DNA of 64,000 nt from Leptospira montravelensis (GTDB lineage Bacteria; Spirochaetota; Leptospiria; Leptospirales; Leptospiraceae). The stretch spans positions 116,779 through 180,778 of the forward strand of contig NZ_RQFO01000001.1 in the NCBI RefSeq assembly GCF_004770045.1. Reading direction: 5' to 3'. Made by a program: the position numbers and the translations under genes. How positions within the stretch are numbered: the stretch's first letter is position 1; each line of letters begins with the position of its first letter. Below are positions 18,747 to 28,110 of this stretch, one piece after another. The notes beneath the pieces were generated by a model. The model was not told the origin of the DNA and ran no database searches. It saw only the letters and a list, made by a program, of their open reading frames with translations.

Positions 18747-18917
18747 CAATATTTTTTTCGCGTTTTTATCGGTTTCTATAGGTAATTTAGCATTCCCCTG
18801 GGACAAAACCCGCCCTCTCTAAGATTTTTTTTAATGGGAGGTTTAGAATATGTCCCTTTTTTAGAAAAAAGCAATCGTACTAAGGGCAAAAAATGGAAAT
18901 TTTAAACCTCAATCCTG

Positions 18918-20495
18918 GTGGATTGGCAGAAATTTGGGGTTATTTTATGGATCTTATTCGTACAGACTTTGGTTGCTGTAGAAAAAAAACCAGATCAGGT
19001 TTCGGTTCCCCAACTTTTAAAAGCAGGGTTTCCACCCCATTTGGCTGCGGCCTGGAAAGAAAAGTCCAAACAACCTCCTGAAAAATTTTTGGAATGGAAA
19101 AAATCGCTCAAAGGAAAGGAAGCAGCCCTTGTTTCCAAGGTTTGGAAAGAACAAAAAATTACACTATACGACAACAAACAAAGATTAGCTTACAACAAGA
19201 CATATCGAAAAAACGAAAAATCTACAAAGGAAGAAAAAAACCAAAAATCCAAAGAGACACAAACTTCAAAACCTAAAGAAGGATTCGATTCTAGTGATGA
19301 ATTATTTTTTGGACTGAGTTATCAGAATTTAGATGTAAGGTATCTACCACGAAAAGAAAAAAATCATTCCTCAGTCTTTCTAGGTGGCAAAGGTAAAGGT
19401 CAAATTTGGATTTTGGAAAAACGGGATGAAGAATTTTCCTATGGAGTCAACCTTACATACCAAACATTTCGATTCACTTCGGGAAACCGTTACAAACCCA
19501 TCCCTCATTTTTACTTTGCCAAAGATCCGAATTTTTATTCGCAATTGGAACGAACGGGTTCTCCCCTTCCCCAACCCATTACCTATTCCAATTTTTTAGG
19601 TTATCGATTGTTAAATGATGCCAAAGAATATGAACTAGGAATTTACCATGCAAACGCATTTTCTTATTATCCTGGAGTCTATTTTGTATCTCCAAACAAA
19701 TCCTATTCTGGTGTTTGGTCACCAGGGGATAACAAATCCAGTTTGTACATCAATGATTCTTGGAATCATAAAGAATGGGGTTCTCATAGAATCCAATCCG
19801 AATCAATATTCAACAAAAAAGAATCTGTTGGATTTGTTTATTTAAAATCGGAATCACCCGAGTCCAAATTCTTCCTTGATGCCACAGTGTATAGAGACTC
19901 ACCACTTCTTTATGGAATCGTATCACCAGAAGAAGTCAGACCACAAATCCCGCAAAGTTTAGGTTACTCAAAGATAAGTTTCAAACATTGGATTGGATCG
20001 GAGTTTTTAGGTTCTAAGGAAGGACATAGGTATGAAAACGGAAGGTCAGGATTTTTTCCATGTTTCATAAGTGAATGGGGAAACCTAATTTATAGGTATA
20101 GGGAATACAATGAATCAGGGAACTATCATTGGAATGAAATTGGAAGAGCTGTATTTTATGAATGGAGAAAAGAAAAAGCGGTAGTGACTTTTGGATTTGA
20201 ATCCAGAGAAAACGGAGGCCAATGGGAAGGAAAACTAGCCATGCCTTTTGGAACTAGTAACTTACTTGAGTTAAGTGGTATTTTTAGAGAAGGACAACCA
20301 AAAACTAGGGCATGGTTTGAAAACTGGACTTATGCGACAGATTTTAATATTAACTTAACTGATAGACAAGAAATCATCAAACTCAAATGGGTAAGTTCCT
20401 TTATTTCACTAAACGTAAGTTATTCGGAAAAAGAAAACGATCCCAACCCTATTTTATTCATCAACTTTCAGTTATTACATAAAATTGATCTTTAA
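18918..20495 (+). CDS. Secreted beta-rich protein, probably outer-membrane
   Basis: The 525-aa product starts at GTG with a signal peptide (about residues 1-21, ending near LVAVEKK). A helical Lys-rich region follows (about 25-115). The rest (about 130-525) is Tyr/Trp/Ser-rich alternating strand sequence that ends in a hydrophobic residue pattern typical of outer-membrane barrels. I cannot assign a family. Its 3' end overlaps the next gene by 4 bp tail to tail. The start has no clear Shine-Dalgarno. Confidence 0.65.
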   Translation: MDWQKFGVILWILFVQTLVAVEKKPDQVSVPQLLKAGFPPHLAAAWKEKSKQPPEKFLEWKKSLKGKEAALVSKVWKEQKITLYDNKQRLAYNKTYRKNEKSTKEEKNQKSKETQTSKPKEGFDSSDELFFGLSYQNLDVRYLPRKEKNHSSVFLGGKGKGQIWILEKRDEEFSYGVNLTYQTFRFTSGNRYKPIPHFYFAKDPNFYSQLERTGSPLPQPITYSNFLGYRLLNDAKEYELGIYHANAFSYYPGVYFVSPNKSYSGVWSPGDNKSSLYINDSWNHKEWGSHRIQSESIFNKKESVGFVYLKSESPESKFFLDATVYRDSPLLYGIVSPEEVRPQIPQSLGYSKISFKHWIGSEFLGSKEGHRYENGRSGFFPCFISEWGNLIYRYREYNESGNYHWNEIGRAVFYEWRKEKAVVTFGFESRENGGQWEGKLAMPFGTSNLLELSGIFREGQPKTRAWFENWTYATDFNINLTDRQEIIKLKWVSSFISLNVSYSEKENDPNPILFINFQLLHKIDL

Positions 20496-20989
20496 TAGAG
20501 AAGATCATCCGTGCGGACTTCGATGTATTCGATTAACTTAAAGATAGGAACTGATTGTCTGTCGGCAAATTCTTTAGGTTCGGCTGGGAGTTTTTTTGGT
20601 GTTGGAAGAGAGGAACGTTTTCCCCTTTCATCTACCGAATAAAAATAATAACCGATCCATTCCCCTTTCACTCGGTAAGGATTTCCAGAAAACAAATCCT
20701 TCACAAAAACTTCAGCATCCAAATCAAATTTATTACGTCTGTACCGGTAGTGGATTTCATCTCCGTTTAGGTCATAAAAAACAACAAAATCCCCTTGTTT
20801 TCCCTTAAAAAACAGTTTCCATTCCAACGGGAAAGTTCCTGATTTTAGGAATTCAGCTTTTCCATCTAAAATTCTTTTTTCAGAACGAGAAATAGGGCCC
20901 GTATAACGACCATTATCTTCAGAATACAGATTTGTTTTTAAAACAATCAATATGCAAATAAAAATAGAAGTAAAAACTTTCCAATTCAT
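20492..20989 (-). CDS. Secreted protein of unknown function
   Basis: The 165-aa product has a signal peptide (about residues 1-23). A mixed charged and aromatic body follows with FFKGKQGDFVVFYDLNGDEIHYRYRR, suggesting a small beta domain. No family is recognised. Its ATG overlaps the stop of the HEAT-repeat gene (ATGA), so the two are coupled and probably act together in the periplasm or outer envelope. Confidence 0.65.
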   Translation of the reverse strand: MNWKVFTSIFICILIVLKTNLYSEDNGRYTGPISRSEKRILDGKAEFLKSGTFPLEWKLFFKGKQGDFVVFYDLNGDEIHYRYRRNKFDLDAEVFVKDLFSGNPYRVKGEWIGYYFYSVDERGKRSSLPTPKKLPAEPKEFADRQSVPIFKLIEYIEVRTDDLLY

Positions 20990-22101
20990 TTGGGTTCTTC
21001 TTCCGGTTTTTCCTCTGGTGATTTTTCTTCATCGGGAACTGTTTCTTTCCCATTAATCTGGTCGATGGCTTTTTTGGCTGCTTTTTGTACTTTCGGACTT
21101 GGGTCTCTGTCCCTTTTATATTCTAATAATTCCAATGCTTTGGGATCTTTCAAATTTCCCATAAATTCAATGGCACGAAGTCGCACCATACTATCATCAT
21201 CACGTGCAAATTCATTTAGTTCTTGGAATACTTCTTTGTCACCCATAGTCACGAGAGCACCTATGGCATAAATCTTTAAGGATTGTGCTTTTTTCGCATC
21301 CAACTTACCTGCCGTTTTCTTTAAAGAATCAAGTAGTTCATAAAACTTTGGTTTTGCTGTTTCCGATTTCAACTTACCTAATGTATTCATCGAATAACAT
21401 CGCAAAGTGGTAGGTTGGATTTCATCAAACGCAACTTCCATTAGGGCAGACTCTGCATCAACATAAAGAACCGATCCAAAATACAATGCGATTTGACCTC
21501 GCATATCGGCATTATTAAACTTTTCACGAAACTTTGTTTCTAAGAAGGGAGCCGCTACCTTTCCCTCTGGCAATTCCCCCAATGCACTGATGTAGAGACT
21601 TAGTGAATTGGAATTTTTTGTGAAATCTTCTTTTTTTACTTTTTCGAGTAAGGGGTTTGTGGCTTCCGCTAATTTCATTTTTTTAGCAGAAGTGACTGCC
21701 TGTTTGGCAACATCTTCATTAGAATCTTCAAACAAACTAATGATAGTATCTTTGTTTTCTTTTAAATCTAAATCACCAATAGTTTTTAAGAGGACGATTT
21801 TCATCCCCATATCTTTTTCTGTTTTTAATTGTTCTCCCACTAGTGTATAAAGTTCACCAGCAGTTTCTTTGGGAAAACGAGTTAGTTCATATAACGCTTG
21901 TTTTCTTTCTTGGCTCGTTCCATAACGAACCATTTTAGAAAGTACTTCTTTTTTTTTGGAGATTTGTTCGGGACTAAGTTCTTTCTCCTTCCCCCAAACA
22001 GAGGAAAGAGAAATAAATAGGATTAGAAGAAGGAGAAATTGTTTTTTGTTACTGCCCGGATTCCAATTCGATGATGCGACGATTGAGGGCTTGGATGAGA
22101 T
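20986..22101 (-). CDS. Secreted HEAT-repeat protein; start codon unresolved
   Basis: The body has a signal sequence ([19 protein letters not shown]) and about seven HEAT-like helical repeats ([40 protein letters not shown]), ending in an acidic Pro/Glu tail. HEAT arrays bind other proteins. No ATG, GTG or TTG lies within 35 codons before the signal peptide; the frame stays open to 22233 inside the receiver gene. I placed the start at an ATC at 22101, 7 nt after GGAG. This is tentative. The alternative is a long leader from an ATG near 22190 or 22233. Confidence 0.6.
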   Translation of the reverse strand: MSSKPSIVASSNWNPGSNKKQFLLLLILFISLSSVWGKEKELSPEQISKKKEVLSKMVRYGTSQERKQALYELTRFPKETAGELYTLVGEQLKTEKDMGMKIVLLKTIGDLDLKENKDTIISLFEDSNEDVAKQAVTSAKKMKLAEATNPLLEKVKKEDFTKNSNSLSLYISALGELPEGKVAAPFLETKFREKFNNADMRGQIALYFGSVLYVDAESALMEVAFDEIQPTTLRCYSMNTLGKLKSETAKPKFYELLDSLKKTAGKLDAKKAQSLKIYAIGALVTMGDKEVFQELNEFARDDDSMVRLRAIEFMGNLKDPKALELLEYKRDRDPSPKVQKAAKKAIDQINGKETVPDEEKSPEEKPEEEPK

Positions 22102-22516
22102 GTTGGTTCTCCAAATTTTGACGGAACTTATCCAGTAAGTCTTTGATGTCTTTGGATAGTTCGTCAATGTTCCAAGGTTTTTCGACATACCGACTGAGTC
22201 CCCCGTTGTTGATAGCATAAATTGCGGAATCAAGTCCTGCCTGACCAGTCAGAAGGATTTTGATCGCATCGGGAAGGCGGTGGTGCACCTGTTCCAAAAA
22301 TCGATCCCCTTTCATTCCAGGCATCACTTGGTCAGAAACAATCAACTCAACAATGTCGTTGCTACTGATGATTTCATCGATGAGGGAAAGTGCTTCTTCG
22401 GCACTGCTGGCAGTCTCGATGATATGGGATTCGCCAAATCGAGCCAGAAGTTGTTCCGCAAGCGTCTCCAATACCGATACTTCATCATCGACACATATAA
22501 TATAACCTTTACTCAT
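22049..22516 (-). CDS. Single-domain response regulator
   Basis: The 155-aa product is a receiver domain plus a C-terminal coiled coil, with no output domain. Phosphorylation residues are present: the acidic pair CVDDE near residue 10, the Asp in IVSDQVMPG, Thr in LLTGQ and Lys in VEKPW. The family of regulators with a [10 protein letters not shown] motif often includes HD-GYP or phosphatase regulators, but none is fused here. Its end overlaps the HEAT-repeat frame. The cognate kinase is not obvious. Confidence 0.85.
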   Translation of the reverse strand: MSKGYIICVDDEVSVLETLAEQLLARFGESHIIETASSAEEALSLIDEIISSNDIVELIVSDQVMPGMKGDRFLEQVHHRLPDAIKILLTGQAGLDSAIYAINNGGLSRYVEKPWNIDELSKDIKDLLDKFRQNLENQHLIQALNRRIIELESGQ

Positions 22517-22565
22517 TTGGGACCCTTTCCTTGGAACAATACAACTCTGGTTCTTTTATGTCGAT

Positions 22566-25079
22566 TCAGTTTTGTGGCAATTTGTAGATAGTTTTTGGAG
22601 GAACTGTGTCAAGGAGAGGGACCTTCCAGATCTCCTTAGCATACTCCCTGATGGTTCTATCCGAAGAAAATTTACCTGACCTGGCCACATTCAAAATGGA
22701 TTTTTTGGTCCAAGTGGTTTTGTCCAAATAATCTCTCGCAACTAGGTTTTGGGTCTGGTCATAAGCATCAAAATCTGCCATAAGGAGATAATTGTCTGTA
22801 TAATACAAACTATCATAAATGGGGCCAAAAATTCCCGGCTCAGCCATTGAGAAAAAATTCTCACGAATCATGAGAAGCACACGGTGGAGGTCATCATTTT
22901 TTTGGATGTAATCAGCAGGTTGGTATCCGGATTCTTTCAGACGAAAAACTTCTTCTGTATGAAGACCAAAGATATAAATATTTTCTTGTCCCACTTCTTC
23001 AAGAATTTCCACATTAGCACCGTCCAAGGTTCCGATAGTCAAAGCACCATTTAACATAAATTTCATGTTACTGGTTCCTGAGGCTTCGGTTCCTGCTGTG
23101 GAAATTTGTTCCGAAAGATCACTACCAGGGATAATTTTTTCGGCAAGGCTCACACGGTAGTTGGGTAAAAAAACCACTTTCAGTCGGTCAGCCACATCAG
23201 GATCTCGGTTGATGACCCAAGCCACATTGTTTATGAGTTTGATGATGAGTTTGGCCATATAATAACCAGGTGCCGCCTTCCCACCAAAGATCACGGTTCT
23301 TGGCGTTAATTCTCGTGTAGGATTTTCTTTGATTCGTCTATACAATGCAATCACACGTAAAATATTAAGAAGTTGGCGTTTGTATTCGTGGAAACGTTTG
23401 ATTTGAACATCGATTAACGATTTCGAATCGATGGTAATTCCTGTTTCGCTTTTGATGAGTTTGGCCAATTCGTCTTTAGCAGTTTGTTTGACAACTCTCC
23501 AATCATTTTGGAAATCGAGATCATCCACAAAGGATTCCAATTTTTTTAAATTGTATAAATCGGTTGTAAAATCATTTCCGATTCGTTTAGAAATCAGGTT
23601 CGCCAAACTTGGATTTGATTGTAGTAACCATCGACGAGGAGTAATTCCATTAGTTTTGTTATTAAATTTTTCAGGGAATACTTTCGTAAAAGCTTGGAAA
23701 ATAGTTTTTTTAATAAGTTCCGAATGTAACTCCGCAACTCCATTCACACGATATGATCCAATGACAGCTAAGTTTGCCATACGAATCCGTTTTTCCTTTC
23801 CTTCCTCAATGATACTCACTCTTTGGATTTCTTCATCCGATAAAATCCCTTTGTTTCGAACCTCAGATAGAAACCTATGGTTGATTTCATAAATGATCTC
23901 TAAATGCCTTGGCAAAAGTTTTTCAAAAAGTTCCACTCGCCATGTTTCCAAAGCTTCTGGCAAAACCGTATGGTTAGTATAAGAAAAAACTTTCGTGACA
24001 ATCTCCCATGCGGGTTCCCAATCCATCTCTTCGTTATCGAGAAAAATTCGCATTAGTTCTGCAATCCCAATGCTTGGGTGAGTATCATTCAATTGGATGG
24101 CAACATAGTTAGGAAGTTCTTTCAGATTTTGTGTTGATTCACGATACTGAATTAAAATATCTTGGAGAGAAGCACAAACCATAAAGTATTGTTGTTTGAG
24201 TCTTAGCACCTTTCCTTGTTCGGTGGTGTCATTGGGATACAATACTTTGGAAATATTTTCGGAAATGGATTTGTCTTGAACGGCTTTCATATAATCGCCG
24301 TGGTTAAAATAATCTAAATTAAATTCTTCTGAAGATTTTGCAGCCCAAAGCCTTAAATAGTTCACCGTACTCGTGTTAAATCCTGGAATCGGATAATCAT
24401 GTGCAGAAGCTAGAACCGTTTCATCGGGAACCCAATCGTGTTGGATTTTTCCTTTCCCTGAAACCCTAGTTTCTGTATGACCAAAAAAACCAACCGAAAA
24501 AGAAATATCGGAACGCACTACTTCATAAGGAACCCCATCCGCATCCCAGTGGTCGGGCATTTCCAATTGACTTCCATTGGCGATGATTTGGTTAAAAATT
24601 CCATAGTCATAACGAATTCCATAACCAAATCCAGGGACATTCAGAGTGGCCATCGAATCTAAAAAACAAGCAGCAAGCCTACCAAGGCCACCGTTGCCAA
24701 GTCCCGCATCGGTTTCAAATTCTAAAACATCCGTGAGTTCAAAACCAATTCCTCGAAGCATCACTTGGATTGTTTCGTATAACCCAAGATTGATGAGAGC
24801 ATTCATAAGAGTGCGACCCATTAAAAATTCTAAAGAAAAATAAAACACACGTTTTGGATTTTCATTCCTGTAACGTTCATGTGTGACATTCAATCGATCG
24901 ATTAAAAAGTCTCTGATGGTATGTCCCAGTGCTTTGTAGATATCTTCGTTTTTAAGATTAAATCTGTTTTTGCCAATGGTATATTCCAAATGGTGGGCAA
25001 ATTGTTTTTCCATCGAAGCCAGATCGGCTTTTTGTTCTTCTGATAAGAGGGTAATTAAACGAGGATTATTGACAACCAT
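22566..25079 (-). CDS. glgP: Glycogen/alpha-glucan phosphorylase
   Basis: At 837 aa this is full length for the family, which releases glucose-1-phosphate from glycogen or maltodextrin. Visible are YFSLEFLMGRTLMNALINLG, ETDAGLGNGGLGRLAACFLDS, VFLPNYRVSLAEKIIPGSDLSEQ, and the PLP-lysine region EASGTSNMKFMLNGALTIG. The gene runs 49 bp ahead of the response regulator. No other glg gene is close. Confidence 0.95.
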   Translation of the reverse strand: MVVNNPRLITLLSEEQKADLASMEKQFAHHLEYTIGKNRFNLKNEDIYKALGHTIRDFLIDRLNVTHERYRNENPKRVFYFSLEFLMGRTLMNALINLGLYETIQVMLRGIGFELTDVLEFETDAGLGNGGLGRLAACFLDSMATLNVPGFGYGIRYDYGIFNQIIANGSQLEMPDHWDADGVPYEVVRSDISFSVGFFGHTETRVSGKGKIQHDWVPDETVLASAHDYPIPGFNTSTVNYLRLWAAKSSEEFNLDYFNHGDYMKAVQDKSISENISKVLYPNDTTEQGKVLRLKQQYFMVCASLQDILIQYRESTQNLKELPNYVAIQLNDTHPSIGIAELMRIFLDNEEMDWEPAWEIVTKVFSYTNHTVLPEALETWRVELFEKLLPRHLEIIYEINHRFLSEVRNKGILSDEEIQRVSIIEEGKEKRIRMANLAVIGSYRVNGVAELHSELIKKTIFQAFTKVFPEKFNNKTNGITPRRWLLQSNPSLANLISKRIGNDFTTDLYNLKKLESFVDDLDFQNDWRVVKQTAKDELAKLIKSETGITIDSKSLIDVQIKRFHEYKRQLLNILRVIALYRRIKENPTRELTPRTVIFGGKAAPGYYMAKLIIKLINNVAWVINRDPDVADRLKVVFLPNYRVSLAEKIIPGSDLSEQISTAGTEASGTSNMKFMLNGALTIGTLDGANVEILEEVGQENIYIFGLHTEEVFRLKESGYQPADYIQKNDDLHRVLLMIRENFFSMAEPGIFGPIYDSLYYTDNYLLMADFDAYDQTQNLVARDYLDKTTWTKKSILNVARSGKFSSDRTIREYAKEIWKVPLLDTVPPKTIYKLPQN

Positions 25080-25131
25080 GCTAAAGGATGGTAAGGAACC
25101 TCAGAAATAGATTCAAGTAAAAAGAGAAAAT

Positions 25132-25596
25132 TTAGTCGCGGGCGCTGATCTTTCTTTCCAAAGTAAGAACTGCATCTTTTCCAATTTTATGTTTGGCGAA
25201 CCAACCTTGGTTGACTTCCAAAGCATACATTGCCGGTTTCCTTGCATTATATACTTCTTCGGTTTGGTTGGGTTTCATATCGAATGATTCTAAAAGTCGC
25301 ATATCTTCTGAAAAATAACCAATCGACAAAGGGATGAGAGTGTTCTTCATCCAAAAACTTAAATAATCAGGACGAGGAAAAACAAATAACATCCCTTCGT
25401 CTTCCCCAAGTTTTGTGCGATACATAAGTCCTGTCGCTCTTGTTGAAGGAGTGTTGGCAATTTCTAATTTTAAAACGCGATCAGCCACACTCCCAAAAAG
25501 AACCTCGGGAGTGTTTGTTTGCGACGGATAGGATTCTGCTTGTTTACAAACAGAAAAACTAAGTAAAACGAGTAGAATTCCTATCCGTGTTTTCAT
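25132..25596 (-). CDS. DUF192 lipoprotein
   Basis: The 154-aa product has a short signal peptide with a spirochaete-like lipobox (SFSVC, Cys near residue 17). The DUF192 fold follows: LEIANTPSTRATGLMYRT, EGMLFVFPRPDYLSFWMKNTLIPLSIGY and KPAMYALEVNQGWFAKHKI. Members are small beta-barrels with unsettled function, sometimes linked to envelope or sugar metabolism. It follows the enoyl-CoA hydratase-like gene by 3 bp. Confidence 0.82.
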   Translation of the reverse strand: MKTRIGILLVLLSFSVCKQAESYPSQTNTPEVLFGSVADRVLKLEIANTPSTRATGLMYRTKLGEDEGMLFVFPRPDYLSFWMKNTLIPLSIGYFSEDMRLLESFDMKPNQTEEVYNARKPAMYALEVNQGWFAKHKIGKDAVLTLERKISARD

Positions 25597-25599
25597 AGA

Positions 25600-26370
25600 T
25601 TAACCTTTGAAATTTGGTTTCCTTTTTTCGAGGAAAGCCGAAAGACCTTCTTTCGTTTCTTCGTCGGCAAACCTTCCGCCAAAAAGTTGTTTTTCCCATT
25701 CCAATCCACGTTCCATATTGGTTTCTAAACCTTGGCGAATAGCAGTTTTTGCCGCCTTGATTGCGTTAGGTCCACGAGATAAAATGGTAGAAAGAGTTTT
25801 TTCCGATTCGTTTAATAATTCGGCTGGGTCGACCACCTTATTGATTAGGCCAAGCCTATATCCTTCATCGGCAGAAATCATATCCCCAGATAAAATCAGT
25901 TCGGTGGCTCTTCCCACTCCAATGAGTCTTGGAAGTCTTTGGGACCCACCAAATCCAGGTAACAAACCAAGTGTCACTTCTGGTAAACCTAACTTGGCCG
26001 AGGCTACCGCATAACGAATATCACATGCCATAGCTAATTCCATTCCCCCACCTAAACAAAATCCATTGATGGCAGCGATAGAAATTAGATTTGATAACTC
26101 CATTTTTCTAAAAACAGTTTGTCCAAGCTCTGAAAATGCCTGTCCTTCGCGGACATTGAACTCTTTCATTTTAGCAATGTCTGCACCGGCAACAAAAGCT
26201 TTTCCTTCTCCGGTAAGAATGAATCCTCGCACTGCTGGATTGGATTCCAATTCTTCCACCATTTCACCAATTTGGGTGATCACTACGTCGTTCAGTGCAT
26301 TCAGGGCTTCTGGCCTTTTGATGGTAACAAGAGCAAAATTGGATTTAATTTGAATCTCTAAAAAAGACAA
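25600..26370 (-). CDS. Enoyl-CoA hydratase/isomerase family enzyme
   Basis: The 256-aa crotonase-fold protein has the oxyanion-hole segment GKAFVAGADIAKMKEF, NGFCLGGGMELAMACDIRYA and GLPEVTLGLLPGFGGSQRLPRLIG. Both Glu positions of true hydratases (in GGGMELA and LPEVTLG) are visible, so crotonyl-type hydration in fatty-acid beta-oxidation is plausible. Leptospira lives on fatty acids. The exact substrate is unknown. Confidence 0.88.
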   Translation of the reverse strand: MSFLEIQIKSNFALVTIKRPEALNALNDVVITQIGEMVEELESNPAVRGFILTGEGKAFVAGADIAKMKEFNVREGQAFSELGQTVFRKMELSNLISIAAINGFCLGGGMELAMACDIRYAVASAKLGLPEVTLGLLPGFGGSQRLPRLIGVGRATELILSGDMISADEGYRLGLINKVVDPAELLNESEKTLSTILSRGPNAIKAAKTAIRQGLETNMERGLEWEKQLFGGRFADEETKEGLSAFLEKRKPNFKG

Positions 26371-26381
26371 ATGATTTCTCC

Positions 26382-27749
26382 TTATTCTTCTACTTCTAAT
26401 ATAAGAAACATAGTGTCATCAGAAAAACTATCGAGTCCGTAGTTGGTTTTCAATTCTGTGAGTAAACTTAGTTCCAGTTCTTTGATATTAGAACTTTGTC
26501 TATGTCGATTGAGAAGGGCAAGTAGGCCTTCTGTTCCTAAAGAGTTTCCTTCTGGATCTGTTGATTCAATAAGCCCGTCTGTATAAATAAAAAAGCGATC
26601 TCCTGGGGCAATGGGCATTGTTTTTTCCGCGATGGGCGGGATTTTAATATTGAAACCTAGAATCGCACCTTGCGTTTCTAACTCTTGAAAGTCCTCCCCT
26701 TTGTGCGCCAAAATTAAATAGGGATGGCCTGCATTTCCTAGGGTTAATTTTTTTTCGATAAAATCAAAAAATAAATAAATGGCTGAGGCATGGTATTTGT
26801 TTAAGTCATGTGCCAAACGATCATCTAAATAATCCATAAGTTTGGCTGGCGCTGTTTTAAAACGATAAGGAATGGTGGAAACAAGAACCTTCATGATGGA
26901 CGCAACCATCGCAGAAGAAATCCCGTGACCCGCCACATCCGTTAAAAAAACTCCAACGTTTCCTTCCCTAAGTTGTACAAAATCAAAGAAGTCACCACCA
27001 ATGACATTGGGACTTTTTCGATAATAGGTAAAAGCCAAACTCGGAATTTTGATATTCCCAGGAAAGAGTGCATCTTGTACTTTTTTTGCCAGTTCCAATT
27101 CGTGTAACATAAATCTTCTTTCTTCCGAAAGATTGTACATGTCTGTTGTGTCTTTTCGTTTGTTTAAAACAAAAATGGTTCCGAGAGTGGCACTGCCCCA
27201 ATACACTAAAATCAAAAAGTATTTACTAAAAAAAGAAAACTGATCGGAAACAGAAGGAGGTAAATTATAAATATAAATAATATGTAATATAGAAAAATAA
27301 GAAGCACTCAAAATACATGCCTTGGGATCAAGTCTTGTGCTATACAATAGAATGGGAAAAATAAATGACATAAGATACGCATTTAATAAATAAAAACTCC
27401 CAAGGGATGGGAAGGAATGCATACCCAAAATAAAAACTATATAAACTAAACCATCACCTACAAATCCGCTAAAGTAAATCACTCGCTGGATGGGAATACT
27501 CTTCGTATAAAATTGCAAAAGTAAGACCAACCTAGCAATTGTTACACCAAGCAAATAAGGCAAAATTTGCATTTTAATTTCAGAAAACGGTGGGGCTATT
27601 AGTAAAGAGTAAACAATGAGATGGGTGATAAAAATATAATAAGTATATTCTTTATCATAACGGGCTTCTACTAACTTTAAAATTTCCCATTCTGATCTTG
27701 TTGGTTTTCGAAAGATTTCTTTAAAGTATAAATAAAAGGAACGTGTCAA
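26382..27749 (-). CDS. Membrane PP2C-type (RsbU/SpoIIE) phosphatase
   Basis: The 455-aa product has six or so membrane helices in the first 200 residues and a short coiled coil. The SpoIIE/RsbU phosphatase domain follows: IGGDFFDFVQLREGNVGVFLTDVAGHGISSAMVAS, LGNAGHPYLIL, DRFFIYTDGLIESTDPEG and SDDTMFLIL, with metal-binding Asp residues present. These enzymes dephosphorylate STAS anti-anti-sigma proteins. A STAS protein is encoded at 57119-57460, but a link is only inference. The start is TTG, directly after the previous stop. Confidence 0.87.
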   Translation of the reverse strand: MTRSFYLYFKEIFRKPTRSEWEILKLVEARYDKEYTYYIFITHLIVYSLLIAPPFSEIKMQILPYLLGVTIARLVLLLQFYTKSIPIQRVIYFSGFVGDGLVYIVFILGMHSFPSLGSFYLLNAYLMSFIFPILLYSTRLDPKACILSASYFSILHIIYIYNLPPSVSDQFSFFSKYFLILVYWGSATLGTIFVLNKRKDTTDMYNLSEERRFMLHELELAKKVQDALFPGNIKIPSLAFTYYRKSPNVIGGDFFDFVQLREGNVGVFLTDVAGHGISSAMVASIMKVLVSTIPYRFKTAPAKLMDYLDDRLAHDLNKYHASAIYLFFDFIEKKLTLGNAGHPYLILAHKGEDFQELETQGAILGFNIKIPPIAEKTMPIAPGDRFFIYTDGLIESTDPEGNSLGTEGLLALLNRHRQSSNIKELELSLLTELKTNYGLDSFSDDTMFLILEVEE

Positions 27750-28091
27750 TCAGGGTTCTCCCCATACCAAAGTTTGGATCTCAGATCCATTCAAGGTGAT
27801 GGTGAAAGCTTTTCCGGAATCCAAATACTTGTCCATTTGATTCGCAAGTTCGAATGCTTTTTTCTCATCTTCCATTCGGAAGAAAAAAGGGTGAGAAAGG
27901 GCTTTATAATTGTAGGGAAATCGTTCAGATACGATAAGATTCACCCTGTAATGGTCAGGCCTTCTCTCCATCACAATATGAGACACTTCTTTTCTAGTTA
28001 AAATCCGAACATCAGGTCGTAAATTCCACGGGTTGATTTCGGCGAAAAGGATTCCTGGTAAAAAAAAGCATAGACCAACAAATCCTTTCAT
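27750..28091 (-). CDS. Small secreted protein of unknown function
   Basis: I chose the ATG at 28091 (MKGFVGLCFFLPGILFAEIN, a clear signal peptide) over a TTG four codons earlier. The 113-aa product has no recognised domain. A segment FPYNYKALSHPFFFRMEDEKKAFELANQMDKYL resembles a small alpha/beta module. Its stop directly abuts the phosphatase start. The divergent gene starts only 19 bp away. Confidence 0.65.
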   Translation of the reverse strand: MKGFVGLCFFLPGILFAEINPWNLRPDVRILTRKEVSHIVMERRPDHYRVNLIVSERFPYNYKALSHPFFFRMEDEKKAFELANQMDKYLDSGKAFTITLNGSEIQTLVWGEP

Positions 28092-28110
28092 ATAGAAATA
28101 CAATCGGCAA

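Noticed and set aside
18765..18800. Sigma-28-like CCGATAA on the minus strand upstream of the 71-aa gene
   Set aside because: The TAAA element is about 12 nt away rather than 15, so I did not call a flagellar promoter.
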